Of a stretch of 64,000 nucleotides of DNA, positions 27,604 through 35,422 are shown in pieces. Where the stretch lies: assembly GCA_905339215.1 (NCBI GenBank), contig CAJPFN010000025.1, forward strand, positions 58,661 to 122,660. The letters run 5' to 3'. Position numbers and translations under genes: made by a program. Source of the DNA: Rhizobiaceae bacterium. GTDB taxonomy: Bacteria; Pseudomonadota; Alphaproteobacteria; Rhizobiales; Rhizobiaceae. The number at the start of each line of letters is the position of its first letter. Positions within the stretch are counted from its first letter, which is position 1. A model generated the notes under the pieces. That model was given only the letters and a program-made list of their open reading frames with translations. It was not told where the DNA came from and ran no database searches.

Positions 27604-30045
27604 ATGAAATCGCATGCACAGGTCGTGGTCATTGGCGGCGGCGTCGTCGGCTGTTCGGTGCTGTTCCATCTCGCCCGCTTCGGCTGGACCGACGTGGTGC
27701 TCCTCGAGCGCGACGAGCTGACCTCGGGCTCCACCTGGCATGCCGCCGGCGGCATGCACACGATCAACGGCGACCCCAACGTTGCCAAGCTGCAGAAGTA
27801 CACGATCGAGCTCTACAAGGAGATCGAGGAACTGTCCGGCCAGGCGACCGGGGTGCACATCACCGGCGGCGTGCTGCTTGCCGCAACGCATGCGCGCATG
27901 GACTGGCTGCGCGGCGTCGTCGCCAAGGGCCGCTATCTCGGCCTGGACCTCGAGGAAATCTCGGCGGATGAGGCGCACCGGCTGATGCCGCTTCTCGACC
28001 CGAAGCAGTTCGTCGGCGCGGTCAGGAACTCCGAGGACGGCCACCTCGACCCGTCGGGCGTCACCCACGCCTACGCCAAGGCGGCGCGCAAGCTCGGCGC
28101 CTCGGTCGAGCGCTTCACCCGCGTCGTCGACATCAAGCGCCGTTCCGACGGGCTGTGGCGCGTCATTACCGACAAGGGCGAGGTGGTGGCGGAAAACGTC
28201 GTCAACGCCGGCGGCCTTTGGGCGCGCGAAGTCGGTCGCATGGTCGGGCTGGAACTTCCGGTGCTGGCCATGGAGCATATGTATCTCATCACCGAAGACA
28301 TGCCCGAGGTCGCCGAGGTCAACGCCTCCACCGGCAAGGAGGTCATCCACGCGGTCGACTTCGACGGCGAGCTCTACCTCCGCCAGGAGCGCGGCGGCAT
28401 GCTGATGGGCACCTACGAGAAGGCAGCCAAGCCCTGGTCGGAGCAGTCGACGCCGTGGACGTTTGGCCATGAACTGCTCGAGCCCGACATCGACCGCATC
28501 GCCCCGTCGCTCGAGGTCGGTTTCCGCCACTTTCCGGCCTTCCAGAAGACCGGCATCAGGCAGATCATCAACGGGCCCTTCACCTTCGCGCCCGACGGCA
28601 ATCCGCTGGTCGGGCCGGTGCGCGGTCTGCCCGGCTTCTGGGTGGCCTGCGGCGTCATGGCCGGCTTCAGCCAGGGCGGCGGCGTCGGCCTGTCGCTGGC
28701 GCAGTGGATGATCAACGACGACCCCGGCGCCGACATCTGGGCGATGGACGTCGCCCGCTACGGCGACTGGGCGTCGATGCGCTACACCAACGCCAAGGTG
28801 CGCGAGAACTATTCGCGGCGCTTCTCGATCCGCTTCCCCAACGAGGAGCTGCCGGCCGGGCGCGGGCTGAAGACCACGCCGGTCTACGACCTCCTCTTGG
28901 AAAGGGGCGCGCAGTGGGGCGCCTCCTACGGGCTCGAAGTGCCGCTCTGGTTCGCGCCGGAGGGCGTCAAGGACGAGTTCTCCTGGCGGCGCTCCACGGA
29001 TTTCGAGCATGTGGCGAAGGAGGTCGCGACGGTACGCGGCGGCGTCGGGCTCTCCGAAATCTCGGGCTTCGCCAAGTATCGGGTTAAGGGCGCCGGGTCC
29101 ACCGGTTTCCTCGACCGGCTGCTCGCCTGCCGCCTGCCCAAGGAAGGGCGCGTGACGCTCGCGCCGATGCTGAAGGAGGACGGCAAGCTGATCGGCGATT
29201 TTACCCTGGCCAGCCTTGGCGCCGACCGCGCCGGCGTCGACGAGTGGTTCATTGCCGGCTCCGGCATCGCCGAAGAGCACCACATGCGCTGGTTCGAAAA
29301 GCACCTGCCGGCCGACGGCTCGGTCTCGGTCGAGGCGCTCGGCCTGTCGCTCACCGGCCTCACCATCGCCGGGCCGAACGCCCGCAACGTTCTGGAGAAG
29401 CTGACGCGCGAGGACGTCTCCAATGCCGGCTTCCCCTTCATGTCGATCCGCCGCATGGATGTCGGCATGGCGCCGTGCCTGGTCGGCCGGGTCAGCTACA
29501 CCGGCGACCTGGGTTACGAGATCTGGATGGCGCCCGAATACCAGCGCCACGTCTTCCACGCGCTGATGGAAGCCGGCGCCGAATTCGGCATCGGCCTGTT
29601 CGGCAATCGCGCGCTCAACGCGTTGCGCCTGGAGAAGAACTACGGTTCGTGGGCGCGCGAGTACCGGCCGATCTACGGCCCCGTCGAGGCCGGGCTCGAC
29701 CGCTTCGTCGCCTATGCCAAGGAGGCCGACTTCATCGGCAAGGCCGGCGCGCTCGCCGAGCGGGTCTCCGGCGGCAGGCTCCGCCTGCGCGCCTTCGTCA
29801 TGGAGGCCGTCGACGCCGACGTCATCGGCGACGAGGCGATCTGGTTCGGCGGCGCCGTGCGCGGCTGGGTCACGTCGGGCGGCTTCGCCCACAATGCCGG
29901 CAGGTCGATCGCCATGGGCTACGTGCCGAAGGAGATCGCCGACGAGGCCGGCGACTTCGAGATCGAGCTGCTCGGCCGCCGCCACAAGGCGCGCATCCAG
30001 GCCGCCCCGCTGTTCGACGCGAATTTCGAGCGGATGCGCGGGTAG
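27604..30045 (+). CDS. FAD-dependent oxidoreductase with GcvT folate domain (dimethylglycine/sarcosine dehydrogenase-like)
   Basis: The 813-residue enzyme has an N-terminal DAO-type FAD domain (dinucleotide motif VVVIGGGVVGCSVLFHLARF at 7-26) and the SGSTWHAAGG motif, whose His46 matches the covalent FAD attachment site of dimethylglycine and sarcosine dehydrogenases. An FAO_M linker domain (about 370-430) is followed by GcvT N- and C-terminal tetrahydrofolate-binding domains (about 430-810). Such enzymes oxidatively N-demethylate glycine derivatives and pass the C1 unit to tetrahydrofolate. The ATG at 27604 starts the FAD motif correctly; frame is open upstream into the repeat. Location 159 bp after an MttB-family gene suggests consecutive steps on a methylated amine. 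The exact substrate cannot be told from sequence. Confidence 0.9.
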   Translation: MKSHAQVVVIGGGVVGCSVLFHLARFGWTDVVLLERDELTSGSTWHAAGGMHTINGDPNVAKLQKYTIELYKEIEELSGQATGVHITGGVLLAATHARMDWLRGVVAKGRYLGLDLEEISADEAHRLMPLLDPKQFVGAVRNSEDGHLDPSGVTHAYAKAARKLGASVERFTRVVDIKRRSDGLWRVITDKGEVVAENVVNAGGLWAREVGRMVGLELPVLAMEHMYLITEDMPEVAEVNASTGKEVIHAVDFDGELYLRQERGGMLMGTYEKAAKPWSEQSTPWTFGHELLEPDIDRIAPSLEVGFRHFPAFQKTGIRQIINGPFTFAPDGNPLVGPVRGLPGFWVACGVMAGFSQGGGVGLSLAQWMINDDPGADIWAMDVARYGDWASMRYTNAKVRENYSRRFSIRFPNEELPAGRGLKTTPVYDLLLERGAQWGASYGLEVPLWFAPEGVKDEFSWRRSTDFEHVAKEVATVRGGVGLSEISGFAKYRVKGAGSTGFLDRLLACRLPKEGRVTLAPMLKEDGKLIGDFTLASLGADRAGVDEWFIAGSGIAEEHHMRWFEKHLPADGSVSVEALGLSLTGLTIAGPNARNVLEKLTREDVSNAGFPFMSIRRMDVGMAPCLVGRVSYTGDLGYEIWMAPEYQRHVFHALMEAGAEFGIGLFGNRALNALRLEKNYGSWAREYRPIYGPVEAGLDRFVAYAKEADFIGKAGALAERVSGGRLRLRAFVMEAVDADVIGDEAIWFGGAVRGWVTSGGFAHNAGRSIAMGYVPKEIADEAGDFEIELLGRRHKARIQAAPLFDANFERMRG

Positions 30046-30065
30046 GGGCGTCCTTGCCGGCATTC

Positions 30066-30096
30066 CTTGTACAAACTATCTTGCGGTTTGTACAAG
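30066..30096. promoter_or_regulatory. vapBC operator: two TTGTACAA palindromes 21 bp apart
   Basis: CTTGTACAAA (30066-30075) and TTTGTACAAG (30087-30096) form a perfect 10-bp inverted repeat with an 11-bp spacer, and each arm contains the self-complementary octamer TTGTACAA (30067-30074, 30088-30095). Centre-to-centre spacing is 21 bp, two helical turns. It ends 13 nt before the vapB start codon, where a VapBC complex would autorepress. Confidence 0.8.
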
Positions 30097-30109
30097 CAAG
30101 GAGCCAGCC

Positions 30110-30364
30110 ATGGCGATCCACGTGCAGGACGAGGAGACCGACCGCCTGGTGCGCGAGTTCGCGCGCCGGCGCGGCGTCGGTATCACCGCGGCGATCAAGC
30201 TTGCGGTGACGGAGGCGACGGGCGGCGAGAAGCGCAGCGGAGAGGAATTGCTGCTGCGTATCGCGCCGATCCTCGAAGAGGCCCGCGCTCACCGCAAGAC
30301 GAGCTACTCCGCCGAGGACGACAAGGCCTTCATGGACGAAATGTGGGGCGAGGACGAGCGATGA
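30110..30364 (+). CDS. vapB: VapB-type antitoxin
   Basis: The 84-residue antitoxin has an N-terminal DNA-binding part (MAIHVQDEETDRLVREFARR, with GVGITAAIKLAVTEA after it) of the PSK/VapB ribbon-helix-helix type. An acidic C-terminal tail (SAEDDKAFMDEMWGEDER) is expected to wrap the toxin active site. The ATG at 30110 follows AAGGAGCC, a strong ribosome site, and comes directly after the twin-palindrome operator. The stop overlaps the toxin start as ATGA, so translation is coupled and antitoxin is made first. Confidence 0.9.
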   Translation: MAIHVQDEETDRLVREFARRRGVGITAAIKLAVTEATGGEKRSGEELLLRIAPILEEARAHRKTSYSAEDDKAFMDEMWGEDER

Positions 30365-30756
30365 TCGTCGAGACGTCGGCGATCGTGGCGATCCTTCTCG
30401 ACGAGCCGGAGTGTCCGGCTTTCCTCGAAGCGATCGCCGTCGCGGACAGTCCGAGCACGACCGTCGTCGCGGCATTCGAGGCGGCGTTGTCGGCCGGGCG
30501 CGCCCTCGACGACCGGGAACGCGCCGGACGTCTGGTGCCCCGGCTTCTGGACGAGATCGGCGTGACCGTAGCGGGTATCGACGCCAACGCCTATGACGAC
30601 GTTCTGGCGGCATATCTGCGCTACGGCAAGGGCTCCGGCCATCCGGCACAACTCAACTTTGGCGATTGCTTTTCCTACGCTGCGGCGAAACGCAAGGGCG
30701 TCTCGCTGCTGTTCAAGGGCCGCGACTTCGCGCTGACCGACGTCGGGAAGGCGTGA
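30361..30756 (+). CDS. vapC: VapC-type PIN-domain ribonuclease toxin
   Basis: The 131-residue PIN-domain protein has its first acidic residue as Glu4 (MIVETSAIVAILLDEP) rather than the more common Asp; Glu occurs in a known VapC subgroup. Later acidic residues are in LNFGDCFSYAAAKRKG and KGRDFALTDVG. Toxins of this family cut tRNA or rRNA when freed from VapB. It overlaps vapB by 4 nt and is followed by a hairpin at 30756-30774 that separates it from the convergent crotonase gene. Confidence 0.92.
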   Translation: MIVETSAIVAILLDEPECPAFLEAIAVADSPSTTVVAAFEAALSAGRALDDRERAGRLVPRLLDEIGVTVAGIDANAYDDVLAAYLRYGKGSGHPAQLNFGDCFSYAAAKRKGVSLLFKGRDFALTDVGKA

Positions 30757-30774
30757 AGGGGCGGTGTGCCCCTT
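30756..30774. terminator. Bidirectional hairpin between vapC and the crotonase gene
   Basis: A 7-bp perfect stem AAGGGGC (30756-30762) / GCCCCTT (30768-30774) with a 5-nt loop fills the 18-bp gap between convergent stop codons. T/A tracts on either side are short (TTT, AA), so efficiency is uncertain. Confidence 0.55.
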
Positions 30775-31578
30775 TCAACTTCTCTTCCTCCCCGCCCGGC
30801 CTTCGTCCGTCTTGTCGTAGAACTCCGCCAGGCGGCCGCTGACGGTGGCGTTGGCGGCGCCCGAGTAGCCGGTGAACGCCTCGTACGCGAGTTGGTCGTC
30901 GAGCGGGCGGCCGATGACGTTGAGGATCGTCTCCTTGGCTGAGCGCACGGCCCACTGGTCGTTCCTGAGGATCTGCGCGGCGACCTTCTCGGCCTCCTCC
31001 ATCAGCTTCGCGTGGGGCACGACGCGCGACACCATGTTGCAGCGGAGCGCGCGCTCGGCGTCGATCGCCTCGCCGGTCAAGAGCATCTCCAGCGCCACCC
31101 CGGCGCCGCAGGTGTTGACCAGCCGCACGATGCCGCCGTCGCCGTGGTGGAAGCCGCGGCGCACCTCGAAGGAGCCGAAGCGGGCGTTCTCCGAGGCGAT
31201 GCGGATGTCGCAGGCGAGCGCGTTCTCGAAGCCGCCGGCCAGCGCCCAGCCGTTCACCGCGGCGATGATCGGCTTGTAGATGCGGTGCAGGCCACGCGTG
31301 ATGCCGCCCAGCCCGTCGGCGATCTTCCTGCGCGGCAGCAGCGCGTCGGCGTTCTCCACCCAGTAGGGCAGGTGGGACTTCAAGTCCGCCCCGGCGCAGA
31401 AGGCCTCGTCGCCTGCGCCGGTGAGGATCGCCACCTCGACATCGTCGTCGTCGCGGAAATCGCGCCAGATCTGCCAGAGCAGTTCGTGCATCTCGCGGTC
31501 GATGGCGTTCATCGCCTCGGGCCGGTTGAAGGTGACGTAGGCGATCTTGCCGCGCCTTTCGTAGAGCGCTTTCGGCAT
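30775..31578 (-). CDS. Enoyl-CoA hydratase/isomerase (crotonase) family protein
   Basis: The 267-residue cytosolic enzyme has the crotonase fold: oxyanion-hole blocks FCAGADLKSHL and AAVNGWALAGGFE, then ENARFGSFEVRRGFHHGDGG with a Glu at the family catalytic position. The normal PGAGG turn is replaced by HHGDGG, so the acid/base arrangement differs from true enoyl-CoA hydratase and the reaction is uncertain. The start at ATG 31578 (MPKALYERRGKIAYVTF) is 21 bp after the TetR stop, so both are one transcript. The palindromic operator upstream of tetR probably controls it, which suggests an acyl-CoA ligand or substrate. Confidence 0.85.
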   Translation of the reverse strand: MPKALYERRGKIAYVTFNRPEAMNAIDREMHELLWQIWRDFRDDDDVEVAILTGAGDEAFCAGADLKSHLPYWVENADALLPRRKIADGLGGITRGLHRIYKPIIAAVNGWALAGGFENALACDIRIASENARFGSFEVRRGFHHGDGGIVRLVNTCGAGVALEMLLTGEAIDAERALRCNMVSRVVPHAKLMEEAEKVAAQILRNDQWAVRSAKETILNVIGRPLDDQLAYEAFTGYSGAANATVSGRLAEFYDKTDEGRAGRKRS

Positions 31579-31598
31579 GGCGTCCTCCCGGCCTTGTC

Positions 31599-32330
31599 TC
31601 AAGGTGTCCTGCTGCGCGGCCGGCTGCGGCCGGGTGCGGGTGTTCCGCCTTCGCCGGCCGGCAGCCCGGCGGCCATGGCGACGAAGCTCCACAGTTCGGC
31701 GACGAGCGCTTGGCGCGACCAGGCCTCCGGTCCTGTGAGCGCCTGGCTGATCGCCTGGCGCAGGCCGCCCATGATCATGCCGATCCTCAGGCGCGGATCG
31801 AGGCCGGCCGGCAACTGCCCCTTGGCCTGCGCGCCGGCGATGTTGTCGGCGCCGAGCGTAAGATGCCGCGCCAGCCGCCGCGCCTCCACGGCGGCGACTT
31901 CCGGCTCGGCGGAGAGGCGCGCGAGCACCAGCGGCGCCAGCGGCTCGGCCAGCATGAAATCGACGAGGCGCTCGACGCGCAGTCGCTCGCGCTCGGCCCA
32001 GACCGCCCCCGGCAGCGGATTGGCGTCGATGACTGCGGCGTCATAGCGGTCGTAGAAATCCTCCACCACCGCGGCGAGCAGCCCCGCCTTGGAGCCGAAA
32101 TAGTGGTAGCTCAGCCCAACGGCGGTTCCGGCACGGCGGGCGACGCCGCCGATCTCCATCTGGCCCTCGCGTGCCACGAGTTCGGCCGCCGCCGCGTCGA
32201 GCAGCCGTCGCCGCGTGTTCGGAGCGGTCGGGGCTGCGCGCGCGACTTTCCGCCCGCGGCGGGCGTGGGGCGAGGCGATTCCGGCGTCGGGGACGCGCTC
32301 GCCGGACAATGGACGGGACGCGCGTGTCAT
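31599..32330 (-). CDS. TetR/AcrR family transcriptional regulator
   Basis: The 243-residue repressor has an Arg-rich leader and an N-terminal helix-turn-helix (about 38-85: TRRRLLDAAAAELVAREGQM, then VGLSYHYFGSKAGLLAAVV). A helical ligand domain follows, with a Pro/Arg-rich end. It begins 8 nt from a perfect 20-bp palindrome (32339-32358), the obvious autoregulatory site. The crotonase gene follows within 21 bp. TetR regulators paired with crotonases often sense acyl-CoA or fatty acids; that role is inference here. Confidence 0.9.
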   Translation of the reverse strand: MTRASRPLSGERVPDAGIASPHARRGRKVARAAPTAPNTRRRLLDAAAAELVAREGQMEIGGVARRAGTAVGLSYHYFGSKAGLLAAVVEDFYDRYDAAVIDANPLPGAVWAERERLRVERLVDFMLAEPLAPLVLARLSAEPEVAAVEARRLARHLTLGADNIAGAQAKGQLPAGLDPRLRIGMIMGGLRQAISQALTGPEAWSRQALVAELWSFVAMAAGLPAGEGGTPAPGRSRPRSRTP

Positions 32331-32338
32331 GACACGAC

Positions 32339-32358
32339 TTGAATTGAATTCAATTCAA
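32339..32358. promoter_or_regulatory. Perfect 20-bp palindromic operator for the TetR-crotonase pair
   Basis: TTGAATTGAATTCAATTCAA reads identically on both strands. It lies 8 nt upstream of the TetR start codon (32330, minus strand). Length, symmetry and position are those of a TetR autoregulatory operator. Confidence 0.82.
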
Positions 32359-32584
32359 ACGTCAAGTGCCGCCACCGCGACGTGATGCCGCCGAAGGGCG
32401 GCTGGTCGAGCAGGGAGACGCCGCGGGTCCCGGTGCAAAGACCGGCCCCCTCGATCCGGCCGTTGGAACGCGCAGGGGGAAGCGAGGCGAAGGGTTTGCG
32501 GCACGGGATCCCATGAGCGGCCAGACAATAAACATGACAATAAAAATCGAGAAAAACGCCCGGTTGGTCGTCTCTGGACCGAAA

Positions 32585-32602
32585 TTTGACCGATTGATAA
32601 AA
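32585..32602. promoter_or_regulatory. RutR-like box upstream of preT
   Basis: TTTGACC-GATT-GATAAAA resembles the RutR consensus TTGACCANNTGGTCAA: the left arm is exact, the right arm has two mismatches. It lies in an AT-rich tract 51 nt before the preT ATG. Compare the better site at 40815-40832. Confidence 0.45.
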
Positions 32603-32652
32603 AAATAAAACGTGCTAGCCTTCGAAAAAAGCAACAATGCTGGGGAACTGGA

Positions 32653-34020
32653 ATGACCGACGGTCTCTACAAGGACGGTATCGTTTCGGGCCGCCTCGCG
32701 CCGGGGCAGTACGCGGAGAATTTCGCCGACCTGCACCCGCCGCTCGATGCGCACGAGGCGCTGGTCGAGGCTGACCGCTGCTACTTCTGCTACGACGCGC
32801 CTTGCATGCAGGCCTGCCCGACCTCCATCGACATTCCGCTGTTCATCCGCGAGATCGCGACCGGCAATCCGCTCGGCGCCGCCAAAACCATCTTCGACCA
32901 GAACATCCTCGGCGGCATGTGCGCGCGCGTCTGCCCGACCGAGACGCTTTGCGAGGAGGTCTGCGTGCGCGAGGTCGCCGAGGGCAAGCCGGTCAAGATC
33001 GGACAGTTGCAACGCTACGCCACCGACGTGGCGATGAAGCAGAACCGGCAGTTCTACGAGCGCGCCGCGCCGACGGGAATGAAGGTCGCCGTCGTCGGCG
33101 CCGGTCCGGCGGGCCTGGCAGCCGCGCACCGGCTGGCGACCTACGGTCACGACGTCGTCGTATTCGAGGCCAGGCCCAAGGCAGGCGGCCTCAACGAGTA
33201 CGGCATCGCCGCCTACAAATCGACGGACGATTTCGCCCAGGCCGAGGTCGACTACGTCACCGGCATCGGTAGCATCCGGATCGAGCACGGCCGTGCGCTT
33301 GGCCGCGACATCCATCTAGCCGACTTGACCGCCGCCTATGACGCCGTGTTCCTTGGCCTGGGGCTCGCCGGGGTCAACGCGCTTCGCGCCGAGGGCGAAG
33401 ACGCCGCCGGCGTCGACAACGCCGTCGAGTTCATCTCCGAGCTGCGCCAGGCCTCCGACCTCGGCGCCCTGCCGGTCGGCCGCCGCGTCGTCGTCATCGG
33501 GGGCGGCATGACCGCCATCGACGTGGCCGTCCAGTCGAAGCTGCTCGGCGCCGAGGAGGTGACGATCTGCTACCGCCGCGGCAAGGAGCACATGAACGCT
33601 TCCGCCTTCGAGCAGGAACTGGCTGCGGCGAAGGGCGTCGCGATCCGCCACTGGCTGCAGCCGAAGCGCGTCGTCTCCGAGGGCGGCAAGGTCACCGGCA
33701 TCGAGCTCGAATACACTGCGCTCCGCGACGGCCGTCTCGCCGGCACCGGCGAGACCATGCTCCTCGCGGCCGACCAGGTGTTCAAGGCGATCGGCCAGAG
33801 CTTCGATGCTGGCGCGCTGAACGGCTCCGGCCCTGCACTCCGGCTCGACGGCGGCCGCATCGCCGTCGACGGGGAGGGCCGCACGTCGATGACCAGGGTC
33901 TGGGCGGGCGGCGACTGCACCAACGACGACCGCGAGGATCTCACCGTCTCCTCGGTCGCCGCGGGCCGCGACGCGGCCGAGAGCATCCACCGGGTACTCA
34001 CCTCGAACGGGAGGGCATGA
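32653..34020 (+). CDS. preT: NAD(P)H-dependent dihydropyrimidine dehydrogenase, PreT subunit
   Basis: The 455-residue flavoprotein subunit feeds NAD(P)H electrons to PreA for reduction of uracil and thymine. The N-terminal Cys-rich region (about 40-100) has the iron-sulfur ligand sets CYFCYDAPCMQACPTSIDIP and GGMCARVCPTETLCEEVC. The FAD motif VVGAGPAGLAAAHRLATYG lies at about 148-166 and the NAD(P) motif VVIGGGMTAIDVAVQS at about 283-298. It resembles glutamate synthase small subunits, but the overlap (ATGA, 4 nt) with preA identifies it. This is the first step of the reductive pathway whose remaining enzymes are encoded from 40911 to 45543. Confidence 0.93.
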   Translation: MTDGLYKDGIVSGRLAPGQYAENFADLHPPLDAHEALVEADRCYFCYDAPCMQACPTSIDIPLFIREIATGNPLGAAKTIFDQNILGGMCARVCPTETLCEEVCVREVAEGKPVKIGQLQRYATDVAMKQNRQFYERAAPTGMKVAVVGAGPAGLAAAHRLATYGHDVVVFEARPKAGGLNEYGIAAYKSTDDFAQAEVDYVTGIGSIRIEHGRALGRDIHLADLTAAYDAVFLGLGLAGVNALRAEGEDAAGVDNAVEFISELRQASDLGALPVGRRVVVIGGGMTAIDVAVQSKLLGAEEVTICYRRGKEHMNASAFEQELAAAKGVAIRHWLQPKRVVSEGGKVTGIELEYTALRDGRLAGTGETMLLAADQVFKAIGQSFDAGALNGSGPALRLDGGRIAVDGEGRTSMTRVWAGGDCTNDDREDLTVSSVAAGRDAAESIHRVLTSNGRA

Positions 34021-35339
34021 GCATGGCAGACATCCGCAACAATTTCGTCGGTATCAAGTCGCCCAATCCGTTCTGGCTGGCCTCCGCTCCGCCGACCGAC
34101 AAGGCCTACAATGTCGAGCGTGCCTTCAAGGCAGGTTGGGGCGGCGTAGTCTGGAAGACGCTCGGCGAGGAAGGCCCGCCGGTCGTCAACGTCAACGGCC
34201 CGCGCTACGGCGCCATCTGGGGTGCGGACCGCCGCCTGCTCGGCCTGAACAACATCGAGTTGATCACCGACCGGCCGTTGCAGGTCAATCTGCAGGAGAT
34301 GAAGCAGGTCAAGATGAACTGGCCGGACCGGGCGCTCATCGCCTCAATCATGGTCCCCTGCAACGAGGAGAGCTGGAAGGCGATCCTGCCGCTGGTCGAG
34401 GAGACCGGCGCCGACGGCATCGAGCTGAACTTCGGCTGCCCGCACGGCATGAGCGAGCGCGGCATGGGGTCTGCGGTCGGCCAGGTGCCCGAATACATCG
34501 AGATGGTCGTGCGCTGGTGCAAGCAGTACACGCGCATGCCGGTGATCACCAAGCTGACGCCCAACATCACCGACATCCGCCGACCGGCGCGCGCCGCCCA
34601 TGCCGGCGGCACCGACGCCGTGTCGCTGATCAATACGATCAATTCGATCACCTCGGTTGATCTCGACTCGTTCTCGCCGGAGCCGTCGATCGGCGGCAAG
34701 GGCAGCCACGGCGGCTATTGCGGCCCGGCGGTGAAGCCGATCGCGCTCAACATGGTGGCCGAGATCGCCCGGGATCCCGAAACCCACGGCCTGCCGATCT
34801 CCGGCATCGGCGGCATCACCACCTGGCGCGACGCGGCCGAGTTCATGGCGCTCGGCGCCGGCAACGTGCAGGTCTGCACGGCGGCGATGACCTACGGCTT
34901 CAAGATCGTCCAGGAGATGATCGCCGGCCTGAAGAACTGGATGGACGAAAAGGGGCACGCCACGCTCGACGACGTCATCGGCCGCGCCACGCCGAACGTC
35001 ACCGACTGGAAGTTCCTCAACCTCAACTACGTCGCCAAGGCGCGCATCAACCAGGATCTCTGCATCAAGTGCGGTCGCTGCCACATCGCCTGCGAGGACA
35101 CCTCGCACCAGGCGATCACCTCCATGGTCGACGGGGTCCGCCACTTCGAGGTCATGGAAGACGAGTGCGTCGGCTGCAATCTGTGCGTCAACGTATGCCC
35201 GGTGCAGGGCTGCATCACCATGGAGCCGCTGGCCGCCGGCGTCATCGACCAGCGCACCGGCCAGCCGGTGTCGCCCGTCTACGCCAACTGGACGACGCAC
35301 CCGAACAACCCGATGGCGCCGAAGGTGGCGGCCGAGTAG
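34017..35339 (+). CDS. preA: NAD-dependent dihydropyrimidine dehydrogenase, PreA catalytic subunit
   Basis: The 440-residue cytosolic subunit has an FMN TIM barrel of the dihydroorotate-dehydrogenase type (about 1-310: ADGIELNFGCPHGMSERGMG, PVITKLTPNITDI, ISGIGGITTWRDAAEFM). A C-terminal two-cluster ferredoxin domain follows (about 338-400: LCIKCGRCHIACEDTSHQAI; ECVGCNLCVNVCPVQGC). It reduces the pyrimidine ring with electrons from PreT. In the active-site loop (SIMVPCNEESW) the cysteine sits two positions later than in mammalian enzyme (SIMCSYNKNDW). Start overlaps the preT stop. A hairpin follows at 35356-35380. Confidence 0.94.
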   Translation: MSMADIRNNFVGIKSPNPFWLASAPPTDKAYNVERAFKAGWGGVVWKTLGEEGPPVVNVNGPRYGAIWGADRRLLGLNNIELITDRPLQVNLQEMKQVKMNWPDRALIASIMVPCNEESWKAILPLVEETGADGIELNFGCPHGMSERGMGSAVGQVPEYIEMVVRWCKQYTRMPVITKLTPNITDIRRPARAAHAGGTDAVSLINTINSITSVDLDSFSPEPSIGGKGSHGGYCGPAVKPIALNMVAEIARDPETHGLPISGIGGITTWRDAAEFMALGAGNVQVCTAAMTYGFKIVQEMIAGLKNWMDEKGHATLDDVIGRATPNVTDWKFLNLNYVAKARINQDLCIKCGRCHIACEDTSHQAITSMVDGVRHFEVMEDECVGCNLCVNVCPVQGCITMEPLAAGVIDQRTGQPVSPVYANWTTHPNNPMAPKVAAE

Positions 35340-35355
35340 CCGCTCGAACTCAGGA

Positions 35356-35380
35356 CTGGCGCGGGAACGGTCCGCGCCGG
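35356..35380. terminator. Hairpin after preTA
   Basis: A perfect 7-bp core stem GGCGCGG (35358-35364) / CCGCGCC (35372-35378) is extended by two weaker pairs, with a 7-nt loop, starting 17 nt after the preA stop. No U-tract follows (TTCGAAT). The next gene is convergent. Confidence 0.5.
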
Positions 35381-35422
35381 TTCGAATCCCCAACGTAAGC
35401 TCGCTCGGCCGGCTGTCGTACC

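Larger units (their letters stand above)
32331..32652. other. 322-bp divergent control region between tetR and preT
   Basis: The interval holds the TetR palindrome at the left (32339-32358), a GC-rich middle without a convincing gene, and an AT-rich right end (about 32520-32650). That end has ATAAAAAAATAAAA and a RutR-like box at 32585-32602. The sharp base-composition change marks the preT promoter region. No small ORF with a ribosome site is convincing. Confidence 0.6.

Noticed and set aside
32653..34020. Glutamate synthase small subunit (GltD)
   Set aside because: Same fold, but the gene overlaps preA and sits in a RutR-linked pathway; there is no gltB.
35376..35395. T-loop-like sequence GCCGGTTCGAATCCCC suggesting a tRNA or tRNA fragment
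   Set aside because: The flanking T-stem does not pair fully, there is no D-arm, anticodon arm or acceptor stem around it, and the bases overlap the hairpin after preA.
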